NCBI GenBank assembly: GCA_937138495.1
Contig: CAKZPE010000064.1
Coordinates: 1 to 59,578, forward strand
Source: an uncultured Oceanospirillaceae bacterium
Lineage (GTDB): Bacteria > Pseudomonadota > Gammaproteobacteria > Pseudomonadales > Balneatricaceae
Length of the DNA stretch: 59,578 bases
Direction of reading: 5' to 3'
Shown: positions 1 to 8,722 of the stretch, piece after piece
Numbering within the stretch: position 1 is the stretch's first letter
Layout of the letters: the number at the start of each line of letters is the position of its first letter
The notes under the pieces: generated by a model
What the model was told of the DNA's origin: nothing
Databases searched by the model: none
What the model saw: the letters and a program-made list of their open reading frames with translations, nothing else
Program-made: the position numbers and the translations under genes

Positions 1-1179
1 GTGAACACCGCCGGCGTATGTGCCTTCGGCACGGTGTACTTCGAAGAACCCTTTCATTTCCTTGAGAATGCTCTCAACGCTACGGGTCTTGTAACCGCTG
101 CTGGCTTTAATGGTATTGCCGTGCATCGGGTCTGAACTCCAGACCACATTGCGGCCTTCTTCTTTTACCTTACGTACCAGTGGCGGCAGTATTTCGGTAA
201 TGTTATCGGCACCCATACGGCTGATCAGAGTCAGGCGGCCCGGCAGGTTTTGCGGGTTAAGAGTATCGATGATTTCAATCAGTTCGTCCGGCTTCATTGT
301 CGGGCCAACTTTCATTCCGATCGGGTTTTCAACGCCACGCAGGAATTCGATATGGGCACCGTCCAGCTGTCGGGTCCGGTCACCGATCCACAACATGTGT
401 GCAGAGCAGTTGTACCAGTGTTCAGTGATGCTGTCGCGACGCGTCAGGGCCTGTTCGTAGTTCAGCAGCAGTGCTTCATGCGACGTAAACAGCTGGGTTT
501 CTTTCAGTTGCGGCACGTTAGTGCTGCGGATACCGCAGGCTTCCATGAAGGCCAGCGCATCGTCGATCTGTTTTGCCAGATGCTGGTATTTTTCACCCTG
601 CGGGCTCTTGGCAACGAAGCCACGGTTCCACTGATGCACTTTATGCAGATCAGCAAAGCCACCCTGAGCAAAAGCGCGCAGCAGGTTCAGGGTCGAGGTA
701 GCCTGGTTATAGGCATGAATCAGACGCTCCGGATCCGGGGTGCGTGTTTCAGGGGTGAATTCAATATCATTAATGATATCGCCGCGGTAGCTTGGCAGCT
801 CGATACCGTTGATGGTTTCGGTACCGGCGGAGCGGGGCTTGGCGTACTGCCCGGCAATGCGAGCAACCTTAACCACCGGGCAGCTGCCGGCAAAGGTCAT
901 GACCACCGCCATTTGCATCATCGCCTGGAAAGTATCGCGGATGTTGGTCGCGTTAAATTCAGCAAAACTCTCGGCACAGTCGCCGCCCTGCAGCAGAAAA
1001 GCACGCCCGGCAGATACTTCCGCCAGTTGCTGGTGTAAGGATCGAACTTCACCGGCAAATACCAGTGGTGGAAGTTCGGCCAGTTTCTGTTCTACACGTT
1101 TCAGTGCGGCAGTATCCTGGTATTCCGGCTGTTGCAGAATAGGCATGGATTGCCAGCTATCAGGGGTCCAGTTTTGCAT
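1..1179 (-). CDS. Class II 3-deoxy-7-phosphoheptulonate (DAHP) synthase, C-terminus cut off by the window edge
   Basis: Catalyses the first step of the shikimate pathway, condensing phosphoenolpyruvate with erythrose 4-phosphate in the cytoplasm. Translating the minus strand from the ATG at 1179 gives 393 residues beginning MQNWTPDSWQS, the usual N-terminus of plant-type (class II) DAHP synthases. The signature LLQGGDCAESF lies near residues 62-72, with the metal-binding cysteine at about C68. Later segments such as GADNITEILPP and SSDPMHGNT also fit the family. The frame is open to base 1, so roughly the last 55 residues are outside the window (family length about 450). It is divergent from the aldolase gene at 1405. 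The family call is firm; which aromatic pathway it feeds cannot be told from here. Confidence 0.93.
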   Translation of the reverse strand, partial: MQNWTPDSWQSMPILQQPEYQDTAALKRVEQKLAELPPLVFAGEVRSLHQQLAEVSAGRAFLLQGGDCAESFAEFNATNIRDTFQAMMQMAVVMTFAGSCPVVKVARIAGQYAKPRSAGTETINGIELPSYRGDIINDIEFTPETRTPDPERLIHAYNQATSTLNLLRAFAQGGFADLHKVHQWNRGFVAKSPQGEKYQHLAKQIDDALAFMEACGIRSTNVPQLKETQLFTSHEALLLNYEQALTRRDSITEHWYNCSAHMLWIGDRTRQLDGAHIEFLRGVENPIGMKVGPTMKPDELIEIIDTLNPQNLPGRLTLISRMGADNITEILPPLVRKVKEEGRNVVWSSDPMHGNTIKASSGYKTRSVESILKEMKGFFEVHRAEGTYAGGVH

Positions 1180-1404
1180 TGTTTAACTCGATATGGCCAT
1201 AAGTATAAGATGATCTCTAAGGAGCCATAGTGTAGCTGTCCTGAGGCTAACAAGTAAGGGGCTTACAGGGATTTATTTGCGTTAGCAACTGATATCCGGT
1301 CCGGTTTATCTGCCGTAAAGTTAACAACTGATTTGCAGCATGGTTAGACGGACACTTATCACGTAAAATCCCTGCTAAATTTGTTTAAGTAGTGGAGCCC
1401 CGCT

Positions 1405-2172
1405 GTGTTCGAATTACCGACAATCAGTTTGAAAGGAAAAGTCTCAGAGGAAGAATGGCAGCTACGGGTGGATCTGGCAGCCTGCTACCGTCTGGTAGCC
1501 GATCTGGGCTGGGACGACATTATCTATACTCATCTGTCTGCCCGTCTGGCGGGCACCGATCAGTATCTGGTAAATGCTTTTGGTCTGGCCTTTGATGAGG
1601 TAACCGCGTCGAATCTGGTGAAGGTGGATCTGGATGGAAATATCCTGGATGACACGCCCTATGAGATTAATCCGGCCGGTTTTACCATTCACAGTGCGGT
1701 ACATGCCGTGCGGGAAGATGCCCATTGCGTGATGCACCTGCATACTCCGGCAACCATTGCAGTTGCAAGCCAGAAGGAAGGCTTGTTGCCGTATAGCCAG
1801 TATTCTATGTTCTCACTATCATCGTTGTCCTATCACGGTTATGAAGGTCTGGCGGTGAATGATGATGAAAAAGCCCGTCTGCAAAATGACCTGGGAGACA
1901 CCAACCATATGCTGCTGGTGAACCACGGTGGTCTGACACTGGGCCCAACGGTGGGCGATGCTTTTATGCGCATGTTTGATTTGCAGCGTGCCTGTGAGAT
2001 TCAGCTGATGCTGCAGGCCAGCGGTCAGGAAGCGGTTAAAGTGCCACAGCCGATTCTGGATAATATTTATAAGCAGGCCAAAATTGTGAATACCGGTACG
2101 ACCGGTGGTCAGAAGATCTGGCCGGCGATGCTGCGTAAGGCTTATAAGCTTGATCCGGGTTTTATGGAATAA
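1405..2172 (+). CDS. Class II aldolase/adducin family protein
   Basis: A 255-residue member of the class II aldolase/adducin fold, which binds zinc through three histidines and cleaves or epimerises sugar phosphates or keto acids. The likely zinc ligands are visible as H111 and H113 in MHLHTPA and H174 in VNHGGL. The start is a GTG at 1405 with GTGGAG about 8 bases upstream; I see no better start. It is 87 bases upstream of an enolase-superfamily dehydratase on the same strand, so the pair may form a sugar-acid dehydration plus aldol-cleavage module. Substrate is not predictable; many members of this subgroup (about 250 aa) have no known reaction. Confidence 0.85.
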   Translation: MFELPTISLKGKVSEEEWQLRVDLAACYRLVADLGWDDIIYTHLSARLAGTDQYLVNAFGLAFDEVTASNLVKVDLDGNILDDTPYEINPAGFTIHSAVHAVREDAHCVMHLHTPATIAVASQKEGLLPYSQYSMFSLSSLSYHGYEGLAVNDDEKARLQNDLGDTNHMLLVNHGGLTLGPTVGDAFMRMFDLQRACEIQLMLQASGQEAVKVPQPILDNIYKQAKIVNTGTTGGQKIWPAMLRKAYKLDPGFME

Positions 2173-2259
2173 GCGGCTGGACCCTGAATATTCCGTGCTG
2201 TTGATATTATAAAAGTTGCGTGTTGGTTTAGCGCAGCATTAAGAAATACGGAGATACAT

Positions 2260-3435
2260 ATGAAAGTTACTTCGGTTGAAGTATTCGATATTCACTGCCC
2301 TGAACGTCCGCCCTGGAATCCGGTATTTGTCCGTATTCATACGGATGAAGGGATTAACGGTGTGGGTGAAGCAGGTCTGGCCTATGATCTTGGTCACAGT
2401 GCTGCAGCACATATGATTAAGGAAATGGCAGAAGCGTTTCTGATTGGTCACGATCCGTTCCAGACAGAAAAGCTCTGGGCGCGGATGCTGCGGGAATCCT
2501 TCTGGGGCCTGGGTGGCGGTCCGGTGGTGTATGCCGCCATGAGTGCGATCGATACTGCTCTGTGGGACATCAAGGGTAAAGCGCTGGGGCTGCCGGTATA
2601 CCAACTGCTGGGCGGTAAGGTTAATGACAAACTGCGTACCTATGCATCTCAGCTGCAGTTTGACTGGGACGCTGAGTTCAAAGCTCTGTCTCAGCCTGAA
2701 CAGTATGCGGAAGCGGCACTGAAGGCGATGGCTGAAGGCTATGACGCCGTGAAGGTCGATCCGATTATGTACGACAAGGACGGCAATACTTATTACGAGC
2801 GGACCAAGATTATCTCCAAAGCTGAGATGAAACTGTACCGCGCCCGTATGGCGGCTATCCGTGAAGCAGTAGGGGATGAAGTGGATATCATCTTTGAATG
2901 CCACTCACTGCCGGGGGCTACCACGGCGATCCAGCTGGGTGAAATTGCTGAAGAATTCGGCTGCATGTATTACGAAGAACCGGTTAATTACCTGAACCAC
3001 TCTTTACACGCTAAGGTTGCGGATAAAGTTGCCGTGCCGATTGCCGGTGGGGAACGTCTGTATAACCGCTGGCAGGTACGTCCGTATCTGGAAGACCAGA
3101 GTGTGGATGTACTGCAGCCGGATATCGGTCTGTGCGGCGGTTTTACCGAAACCAAAAAAGTGTGTGACTATGCTGACATCTTCGATGTACGGATTCAGGC
3201 GCATGTGTGTGGTGGCCCTGTGGCAACGGCTGCATCCCTGCATCTTGAAACGGCCATTCCGAACTTCCTGATTCACGAACACCATACTTATGCGATTAAA
3301 TCCTGGAACCGGGAGCTGTGTATTCAGGATCCGCAACCTGTGAACGGTTTCTTTGAAGTATCTGAAGCGCCGGGTATCGGTATTGAGCTGAACGATGAAG
3401 TGGTGATGCGTTCACCGCGGATTGAGATCAAATAA
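2260..3435 (+). CDS. Mandelate racemase/muconate lactonizing enzyme family protein (putative sugar-acid dehydratase)
   Basis: A 391-residue enolase-superfamily enzyme. The N-terminal capping domain (about 1-120) is followed by a TIM barrel with metal ligands E213 (in FECHS), E239/E240 (YYEEP) and E265 (GGERLYN). H215 is two residues after the first ligand, and D288 with H315 (QAHVCGG) forms a second acid/base pair. Two histidines in these positions are the layout of D-galactonate/mannonate-type acid-sugar dehydratases, although the first metal ligand is usually Asp and is Glu here. The ATG at 2260 has GGAGATACAT just upstream. It probably shares a transcript with the class II aldolase upstream and ends at the terminator at 3459. 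The dehydratase role is an inference from residue layout; the sugar is unknown. Confidence 0.85.
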   Translation: MKVTSVEVFDIHCPERPPWNPVFVRIHTDEGINGVGEAGLAYDLGHSAAAHMIKEMAEAFLIGHDPFQTEKLWARMLRESFWGLGGGPVVYAAMSAIDTALWDIKGKALGLPVYQLLGGKVNDKLRTYASQLQFDWDAEFKALSQPEQYAEAALKAMAEGYDAVKVDPIMYDKDGNTYYERTKIISKAEMKLYRARMAAIREAVGDEVDIIFECHSLPGATTAIQLGEIAEEFGCMYYEEPVNYLNHSLHAKVADKVAVPIAGGERLYNRWQVRPYLEDQSVDVLQPDIGLCGGFTETKKVCDYADIFDVRIQAHVCGGPVATAASLHLETAIPNFLIHEHHTYAIKSWNRELCIQDPQPVNGFFEVSEAPGIGIELNDEVVMRSPRIEIK

Positions 3436-3458
3436 GTTGATCTGAAGCTATGAGACAT

Positions 3459-3487
3459 AAAAAACCGGGGCAGGCCCCGGTTTTTTT
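3459..3487. terminator. Bidirectional intrinsic terminator
   Basis: A perfect stem AACCGGGG / CCCCGGTT around a CAGG-type loop, with an A-run on the left and a run of seven T on the right. It sits between the convergent dehydratase gene (ends 3435) and BCCT transporter gene (ends 3507) and can stop transcription in both directions. Confidence 0.92.
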
Positions 3488-3506
3488 ATGACGGACAGCA
3501 ATCGTG

Positions 3507-5168
3507 TCAGATGGTTGGTTCTGACGGTGCGCTGGCTGGCAGATCACCTGCTTTTTCCCGCAAGCGGTCACGGATCAGTGCTTTGATCAGTGAGATTGCC
3601 ATCAGGGCCATGATCACTGAGAAGGGCACAGCCGCCACAATCATTGCAGATTTAATGGCGCCAAGCCCGCCGGCGACCATCAGTACAGCAATAACCGCGG
3701 TAAACATGACACCCCAGATGATGATGTGTGATTTGCTCTTGTTTGGCATTACACCCACAGAGTTAATGGTATTCACACACAGGATTGCTGAATCGGCCGA
3801 GGTCACCAGGAAGGTAGTCAGCAGTACCAGAATCAGCAGCGTCATGATCGGATAAACCGCCTCAGATACCATCAGTTTCAGGGTCATGAACAGCTGTGCT
3901 TCCTGACCGGCTCCACTGATTGCGCCGGCAGCGGCGCCGTTCAGTTCCAGATCAATCGCTGTGCCGCCCAGGAAAGCGAACCAGACGAAGGAAACCAGTG
4001 TCGGAACGATCATTGCACCCAGAATGAATTCCCGTACGGTACGGCCTTTAGAAATTCGCGCCAGAAACAGACCAACAAAAGGTGCAAAAGCAATCCACCA
4101 TGCCCAGATAAACACTGTCCACCAGCCGGACTGCCAGGAGTAGAGGCTCTTGGCCGGATCGGTATCACCCGGTGCCCAGTAGTTAAACAATTGCTGTGGC
4201 ACAAACGCCAGATATTCCAGCATGCCGCTGAACAGTGCATCCAGTGCGAACGCTGTAGCGCCGAATATCAGGAAGAACAGTAACAGTGCGCCGGACAAAC
4301 CCATGTTCAGATTGGACAGCCACTTAATGCCTTTGCCGACACCTGAGAGGGCTGAAACAATCGACAGCACCATTACAATGGTCAGGGCAAACAGCATACC
4401 GGCAGTTGACGGAGACTTATCAGCATTGATGAGCCATTCGAAACCGAAAACCTCATAAATACCGGACGCATACTGGCTGACACCAAAACCGACGGTAACC
4501 GCAACACCCAGTACGGTCGCCAGCACCGCTGCAATATCCACAACGTGACCCAGCGGGCCTTCCAGCGCGCGGCCGAATAACGGCGTCAGAGCAGAACGGA
4601 TGGTCAGTGGCAGGCCGCGGTTATAGCTGAAGAATGCCAGGCTGACACCGATGATGGCATAGCAACCCCAGGCGCTCAGACCCCAGTGGAAAAATGCCCA
4701 CTTCATAGAAGGGACAACGTTGTCGGCACCGTTAGCAGTTGCCATGCCCAGAATCGTATCCGGGTTGTTGGCGAAGTGGTACAGAGGTTCAGCCGTGGCA
4801 TAGGTCATCATACCGATACCGATACCTGCTCCGAACATCATCGAAACCCATGAGAAGTAAGAGAACTCCGGGGCGTCTCCAGGCTTGCCGAGTTTTGTTT
4901 TACCGATGCCCGGCATAATCGCCAGGAACAGACAAACGACGACGAAAAAGCCCATGACGTAGATATACCAGGCGCCCAGATTGGCGAAAGACCAGCTCTG
5001 CAATGCGCTTAAAAGGCTACCTGCACGTTCCGGATCCATGGCCGCCCAGATAACCAGCAGAATAACCAGTATCTTTGCGCCCAGGGTGACAAACTGGTTA
5101 AAACCAGCATAGAACCCGCCTTCTGAGGTGGGAATGTTGAGGTCTGTTATTGCGTTTTTTATTTTCAT
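3507..5168 (-). CDS. BCCT family betaine-type transporter
   Basis: A 553-residue inner-membrane carrier of the betaine/choline/carnitine transporter family, with about 12 hydrophobic segments. The glycine-rich stretch GAGIGIGMM (residues 113-121), which in this family contributes to the sodium/substrate path, and the Trp-rich core segment FIWAWWIAFAPFVGLFLARIS are both present. It is the last gene of the minus-strand operon that starts at 10119, 97 bases after the aldehyde dehydrogenase, with a hairpin in the gap. In this context the probable substrate is trigonelline, itself a betaine (N-methylnicotinate). Glycine betaine, choline or carnitine remain alternatives, because BCCT substrate cannot be read from sequence alone. 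Confidence 0.92.
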   Translation of the reverse strand: MKIKNAITDLNIPTSEGGFYAGFNQFVTLGAKILVILLVIWAAMDPERAGSLLSALQSWSFANLGAWYIYVMGFFVVVCLFLAIMPGIGKTKLGKPGDAPEFSYFSWVSMMFGAGIGIGMMTYATAEPLYHFANNPDTILGMATANGADNVVPSMKWAFFHWGLSAWGCYAIIGVSLAFFSYNRGLPLTIRSALTPLFGRALEGPLGHVVDIAAVLATVLGVAVTVGFGVSQYASGIYEVFGFEWLINADKSPSTAGMLFALTIVMVLSIVSALSGVGKGIKWLSNLNMGLSGALLLFFLIFGATAFALDALFSGMLEYLAFVPQQLFNYWAPGDTDPAKSLYSWQSGWWTVFIWAWWIAFAPFVGLFLARISKGRTVREFILGAMIVPTLVSFVWFAFLGGTAIDLELNGAAAGAISGAGQEAQLFMTLKLMVSEAVYPIMTLLILVLLTTFLVTSADSAILCVNTINSVGVMPNKSKSHIIIWGVMFTAVIAVLMVAGGLGAIKSAMIVAAVPFSVIMALMAISLIKALIRDRLREKAGDLPASAPSEPTI

Positions 5169-5231
5169 AAGTGCGAAAACCTACTGCCCCCGGCAAAATT
5201 GCAGGAGGAAGATTCGTGGGTTTGTGGATAT

Positions 5232-5251
5232 GCCGCACCGGCTGGTGCGGC
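5232..5251 (-). other. Intercistronic hairpin between aldehyde dehydrogenase and BCCT genes
   Basis: Perfect 8-bp stem GCCGCACC / GGTGCGGC with a 4-base loop in the 97-base gap between the two genes. There is no T-run after it on the minus strand, so it is more likely an mRNA processing or stability element that adjusts transporter expression than a terminator. Confidence 0.5.
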
Positions 5252-5265
5252 TTCGTTCAGCTTAC

Positions 5266-6750
5266 CTAGCGCATCACAAAAGGATTACTCATGGGTTCGC
5301 TTGAGATGTTGATCCAGGTCGCTTTGGTACGGATGTAATCAAAAATTCCCTGGATACCTGCTTCACGGCCATAGCCCGACTGATTAATGCCGCCGAACGG
5401 GGCAATCGGGGAAATGGCGCGATAGGTATTCACCCAGCAGATGCCGGACTGAATCTTGCCGGATACCCGGTGCGCCCGCGCCAGGTTCTGGGTGAAAATG
5501 CCGGAGCCAAGGCCGTAAATGCTGTCATTGGCCATGGCAATTGCTTCTTCTTCAGTATCGAATACCACCACAGACATCACCGGACCGAACATTTCGGTGG
5601 TAAGGGTAGCAATGTCAGTATTCGGGCATTCAACCATGGTTGGCTTGAAGTAATGCGGGGAACCGCAGTCCGCGGCGCGCTCACCGCCGAAACGGATAGT
5701 TGCGCCCTGTTCTACCGATTTAGCCAGTGTGCGCTCGATGTTCTCGACCTGTGCCATCGTGCACAGTGGGCCAATGTGGGTAGCCTCTTCCAGTGGATTA
5801 CCGATGACAATATGACCGGCTTTTTCAGCAACCTTAGCGACTACCTGGTCATATACTGTGCGCTGAATAAACGCCCGGGAACCGGCCACACAGGACTGGC
5901 CGGATGCGCCGAAGTTACCGGCGATCAGACCATTAGCAGCGCTTTCAAGGTCGGCATCTTCAAAGATGATGATCGGAGATTTACCGCCCAGTTCCAGTGA
6001 GGTCACTGCGAAGTTTTCGGCGGTATTGCGGATGACGTGCTTAGCCGTTTCCGGACCACCGGTAAAGGCCAGGCGGTCGATATCTGGATGAGACGTCAGC
6101 GGGATGGCACAGTTCTGTGCATCACCGGTAATCACGGAAACAACGCCGTCCGGGAAACCTGCTTCTTTAATCAGCTTTGCCAGTTCGAACATTGGCGCGG
6201 GGGCCAGTTCAGAGGCTTTCAGAATTACCGTACAGCCTGCCGCCAGTGCCGGACCAAGCTTAGTCGCGGTGAGGAACATCTGAGCATTCCAGGGGACGAC
6301 TGCTGCCACCACTCCGATCGGTTCCGGGGTGGTGTATACGTGCATATCCGGCTTGTCGATTGGCAGGGTGTTGCCTTCAACTTTGTCCGCCAGACCTGCG
6401 TAATAACGGTAGTAGTTCGCCACATAACCGGTTTGCATGACGGTTTCTTTTGCCAGCTTACCGCTGTCAGTGGTTTCAACCGCGCCGATCTTTTCAGCAT
6501 TGGCTTCAATTAAATCTGCCAGCTTATATAGCAGGGCACCCCGGGCAGTGGCATTCAGTTCAGACCAGGGGCCTTCATTCAGGTTGCGGCGGGCGGCCTT
6601 AACCGTTGTGTCGACATCGGCAGGGGACGCACAGGCAAAACTTGCCCAGTGCTCGCCCGTTGCCGGGTTGGTACTGTGCATCACCTGAGCGTCGGAGCCT
6701 TCGCGCCACTGGCCGTCAATGAACAGTTGGTAATGAGGTTGATTCGTCAT
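5266..6750 (-). CDS. tgnD: Aldehyde dehydrogenase, TgnD-like (butyrolactone/aldehyde oxidation in trigonelline catabolism)
   Basis: A 494-residue NAD(P)-dependent aldehyde dehydrogenase with general base E253 in LELGGKSP and nucleophile C287 in GQSCVAGSR; the cofactor-binding TGGPETA follows FT at 229-230. The product starts MTNQPHYQLF. It lies 14 bases downstream of the luciferase-like monooxygenase gene and belongs to the same operon. In the trigonelline pathway known from Acinetobacter baylyi, TgnD oxidises the ring-opened hydroxybutyrolactone made by TgnAB to an N-methylformamido-methylene succinate. I assign that role from gene context plus family; sequence alone shows only an ALDH. General betaine-aldehyde-type activity is the main alternative. 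Confidence 0.8.
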   Translation of the reverse strand: MTNQPHYQLFIDGQWREGSDAQVMHSTNPATGEHWASFACASPADVDTTVKAARRNLNEGPWSELNATARGALLYKLADLIEANAEKIGAVETTDSGKLAKETVMQTGYVANYYRYYAGLADKVEGNTLPIDKPDMHVYTTPEPIGVVAAVVPWNAQMFLTATKLGPALAAGCTVILKASELAPAPMFELAKLIKEAGFPDGVVSVITGDAQNCAIPLTSHPDIDRLAFTGGPETAKHVIRNTAENFAVTSLELGGKSPIIIFEDADLESAANGLIAGNFGASGQSCVAGSRAFIQRTVYDQVVAKVAEKAGHIVIGNPLEEATHIGPLCTMAQVENIERTLAKSVEQGATIRFGGERAADCGSPHYFKPTMVECPNTDIATLTTEMFGPVMSVVVFDTEEEAIAMANDSIYGLGSGIFTQNLARAHRVSGKIQSGICWVNTYRAISPIAPFGGINQSGYGREAGIQGIFDYIRTKATWINISSEPMSNPFVMR

Positions 6751-6764
6751 GTAAGACTCCTTAA

Positions 6765-7799
6765 TTAATTAAACGCCGGCATAACTTCATCGATGAAGCG
6801 GGCCAGGGAGGTTTCTTTTTCTTCCCGGGTCATACCGGAATCGGACCAGTAGGAAAACTCATCGTAGCCCAGATCTTCATAGTGCTTAAGCCGGTCGATA
6901 ACCTGCTGAGGGGTGCCGATCATCAGGTCTTTGCGGATCTGTTCGGCAGAGTAGAACGGATGAGCAGCAATGTCTTCCGGTGTCAGTTGCTGAATCAGCC
7001 CCTGATTAATGGGCCGTTCGTTCTTGAACCAGGCACCGAAGTAGCAGTAAAACTCATTGAGCTTCGCGGCGGCACGGGCCAGTTCGTCTTCTGTTTTACC
7101 GATGTAAGCGTGTTGCAGAATCATGATCTTCGGGCGTTTGTCGTAAGTGGCGCAGGCAGAGTTGAATTTCTCCATCAGGCCTTCAACTTCTTCCAACCCC
7201 TGCCACAGAGGCGTGACCTGCACGTTGCAGTCATTCTCTACCGCAAATTCATGGCTGTTAATGTCCCGGGCGGCAACCCATACCGGCGGCCCCTGCTCGG
7301 TAGTCGGTTTAGGAGCAGAGGTAGTTTTCGGGAAGTTGTAGTGCTTGCCCTCATGGCTGTGATCGCCGGCCCACAAGCCGCGAATCGCCGGAATAATCTC
7401 CCGCAGCCGCTCGCCGGCACCCCAGGCGTCAATGCCGCCTTCGACCATACGCTCGTATTCGAATGAATAAGCGCCGCGGGCAATGCCCAGCTCCAGACGG
7501 CCATCCGTGAGAATATCCGTCATGGCGGCTTCGCCGGCCAGTTTAATCGGGTTCCAGAATGGCGCAACGACAGTGCCGGTGCCTAAACGGACGTTTTTGG
7601 TACGGTGAGCAAGGTCAACCAGATTCAGGAACGGGTTCGGCGCAATGGTGAAGTTCATACCGTGGTGTTCGCCGGTCCAGATGGTGGTCATGCCACCCTG
7701 ATCAGCCATCTCACATAGAGACAGAAACTCATCATACAGCTGTTGTTGAGACTGGCTTTCGTTGGTGCGTTCCATGTGGGAAAACAGTGAAAATTTCAT
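6765..7799 (-). CDS. tgnA: LLM class flavin-dependent monooxygenase, TgnA-like oxygenase component
   Basis: A 344-residue bacterial-luciferase-like TIM barrel that uses reduced flavin and O2. Family marks seen are the TIWTGEHHG motif at about residues 39-47, VRLGTGTVV near 70-80, and DGRLELGIARGAYSFE. It sits 14 bases from the genes on both sides, directly after a flavin reductase, which is the usual two-component arrangement. With the neighbouring hydrolase, two aldehyde dehydrogenases and a BCCT carrier this matches TgnA, which opens the pyridinium ring of trigonelline. The family assignment is firm; the substrate is an inference from the cluster. Confidence 0.8.
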   Translation of the reverse strand: MKFSLFSHMERTNESQSQQQLYDEFLSLCEMADQGGMTTIWTGEHHGMNFTIAPNPFLNLVDLAHRTKNVRLGTGTVVAPFWNPIKLAGEAAMTDILTDGRLELGIARGAYSFEYERMVEGGIDAWGAGERLREIIPAIRGLWAGDHSHEGKHYNFPKTTSAPKPTTEQGPPVWVAARDINSHEFAVENDCNVQVTPLWQGLEEVEGLMEKFNSACATYDKRPKIMILQHAYIGKTEDELARAAAKLNEFYCYFGAWFKNERPINQGLIQQLTPEDIAAHPFYSAEQIRKDLMIGTPQQVIDRLKHYEDLGYDEFSYWSDSGMTREEKETSLARFIDEVMPAFN

Positions 7800-7813
7800 C
7801 CTGTGGCTCCTTG

Positions 7814-8722
7814 CTAGTGAATGTTGCCGTGTTGCTGATCACCGACGTAGAGCCGGAAAACGCCGTGTTTTTTCTCATCAGCATAGCGGGTCATGACACT
7901 GGCGATATCCGCAGATACGTAGTCCAGTTCAGCCAGTTTGCTGACATCAACATATTCTCCCAGACGGGGGCTGGCAGCCTGTTCACTGCTGGCCCGGTAG
8001 AAACAGGTATTCTGACTGGCTTCCAGATTTTCGTAGATGGAGTAAACGGCCCCTAATTCGCAGTTCAGGCCGTTGCTTTGCAGGTATTCGCGAACTGATT
8101 CCACCGAACCTTTTTGCACATCAGCGGCGACCTGCGGCAGGGTATAGCCCTGGCTGGTGCGGCTTAACAGAACAGTATCTTCGTGCTCTACGATGGCGCC
8201 GACTATGCTGCCCTGATGTTTACTCAGCTGTTCAGCGCGGTGTTCCATGCCGAGGCTGAAGTAACCGCCTTTTGCGTAGCCCAGCCCCAGTTTATCGTTG
8301 GATGTAAAGGCACTGATTTCGCCGATCAGGATAATGTGATCGCCGGCATCAATACGGTTAAAGGTGCTGCAGCTGAAGTGCGCAACGGCATTGTCGATCA
8401 GCGGGCTGCCGTGCTCATCAGCATGCCAGCCGATGTCGGCGAAGCGGTCGCCTTTTGAGCTGGCGAACGTGTTGGAAATCTGTTGCTGATCTTCCGCCAG
8501 AATGTTGATGGCAAAGTGCTTACAGCTGTTGAAGATCTCGAAGCTGGACAGGTTTTTGCCCGGACATACCAGTAGCAGCGAGGGTTCAACCGATACCGAG
8601 GTAAACGAGTTGGCGGTGAAACCGACTTTTTCTCCGGATTCGCTGACTGCAGTAACCACGGTTACACCGGTCATGAAGGATCCGAAAGCGTTGCGTAATT
8701 CGCGGGGATCAAAATTACTCAT
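7814..8722 (-). CDS. tgnB: Flavin reductase with C-terminal Nudix-like domain, TgnB-like reductase component
   Basis: A 302-residue fusion. Residues 1 to about 165 are a flavin-reductase-like (FMN-binding split barrel) domain, with FGSFMTGVTVVTA near the start and GFTANSFTSVS, that would supply reduced FMN to the monooxygenase encoded next. Residues from about 172 (GSIVGAIVEHEDTVLL) to the end look like a Nudix fold, but the Nudix box is degenerate: where GX5EX7REUXEEXGU is expected the protein reads GSVESVREYLQSNG, lacking the metal-binding glutamates. I chose the ATG at 8722 because it has GGAGTCC upstream and overlaps the hydrolase stop by only 8 bases. A longer frame to 8896 would run deep into the hydrolase gene. 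The second domain may be a flavin, NADH or substrate sensor. Confidence 0.78.
   Translation of the reverse strand: MSNFDPRELRNAFGSFMTGVTVVTAVSESGEKVGFTANSFTSVSVEPSLLLVCPGKNLSSFEIFNSCKHFAINILAEDQQQISNTFASSKGDRFADIGWHADEHGSPLIDNAVAHFSCSTFNRIDAGDHIILIGEISAFTSNDKLGLGYAKGGYFSLGMEHRAEQLSKHQGSIVGAIVEHEDTVLLSRTSQGYTLPQVAADVQKGSVESVREYLQSNGLNCELGAVYSIYENLEASQNTCFYRASSEQAASPRLGEYVDVSKLAELDYVSADIASVMTRYADEKKHGVFRLYVGDQQHGNIH

Noticed and set aside
250..1038. A 262-codon plus-strand reading frame at the left edge
   Set aside because: It is antisense to the class II DAHP synthase frame, which runs open from 1179 to base 1 and shows the LLQGGDCAESF signature; the plus-strand frame has no family match.
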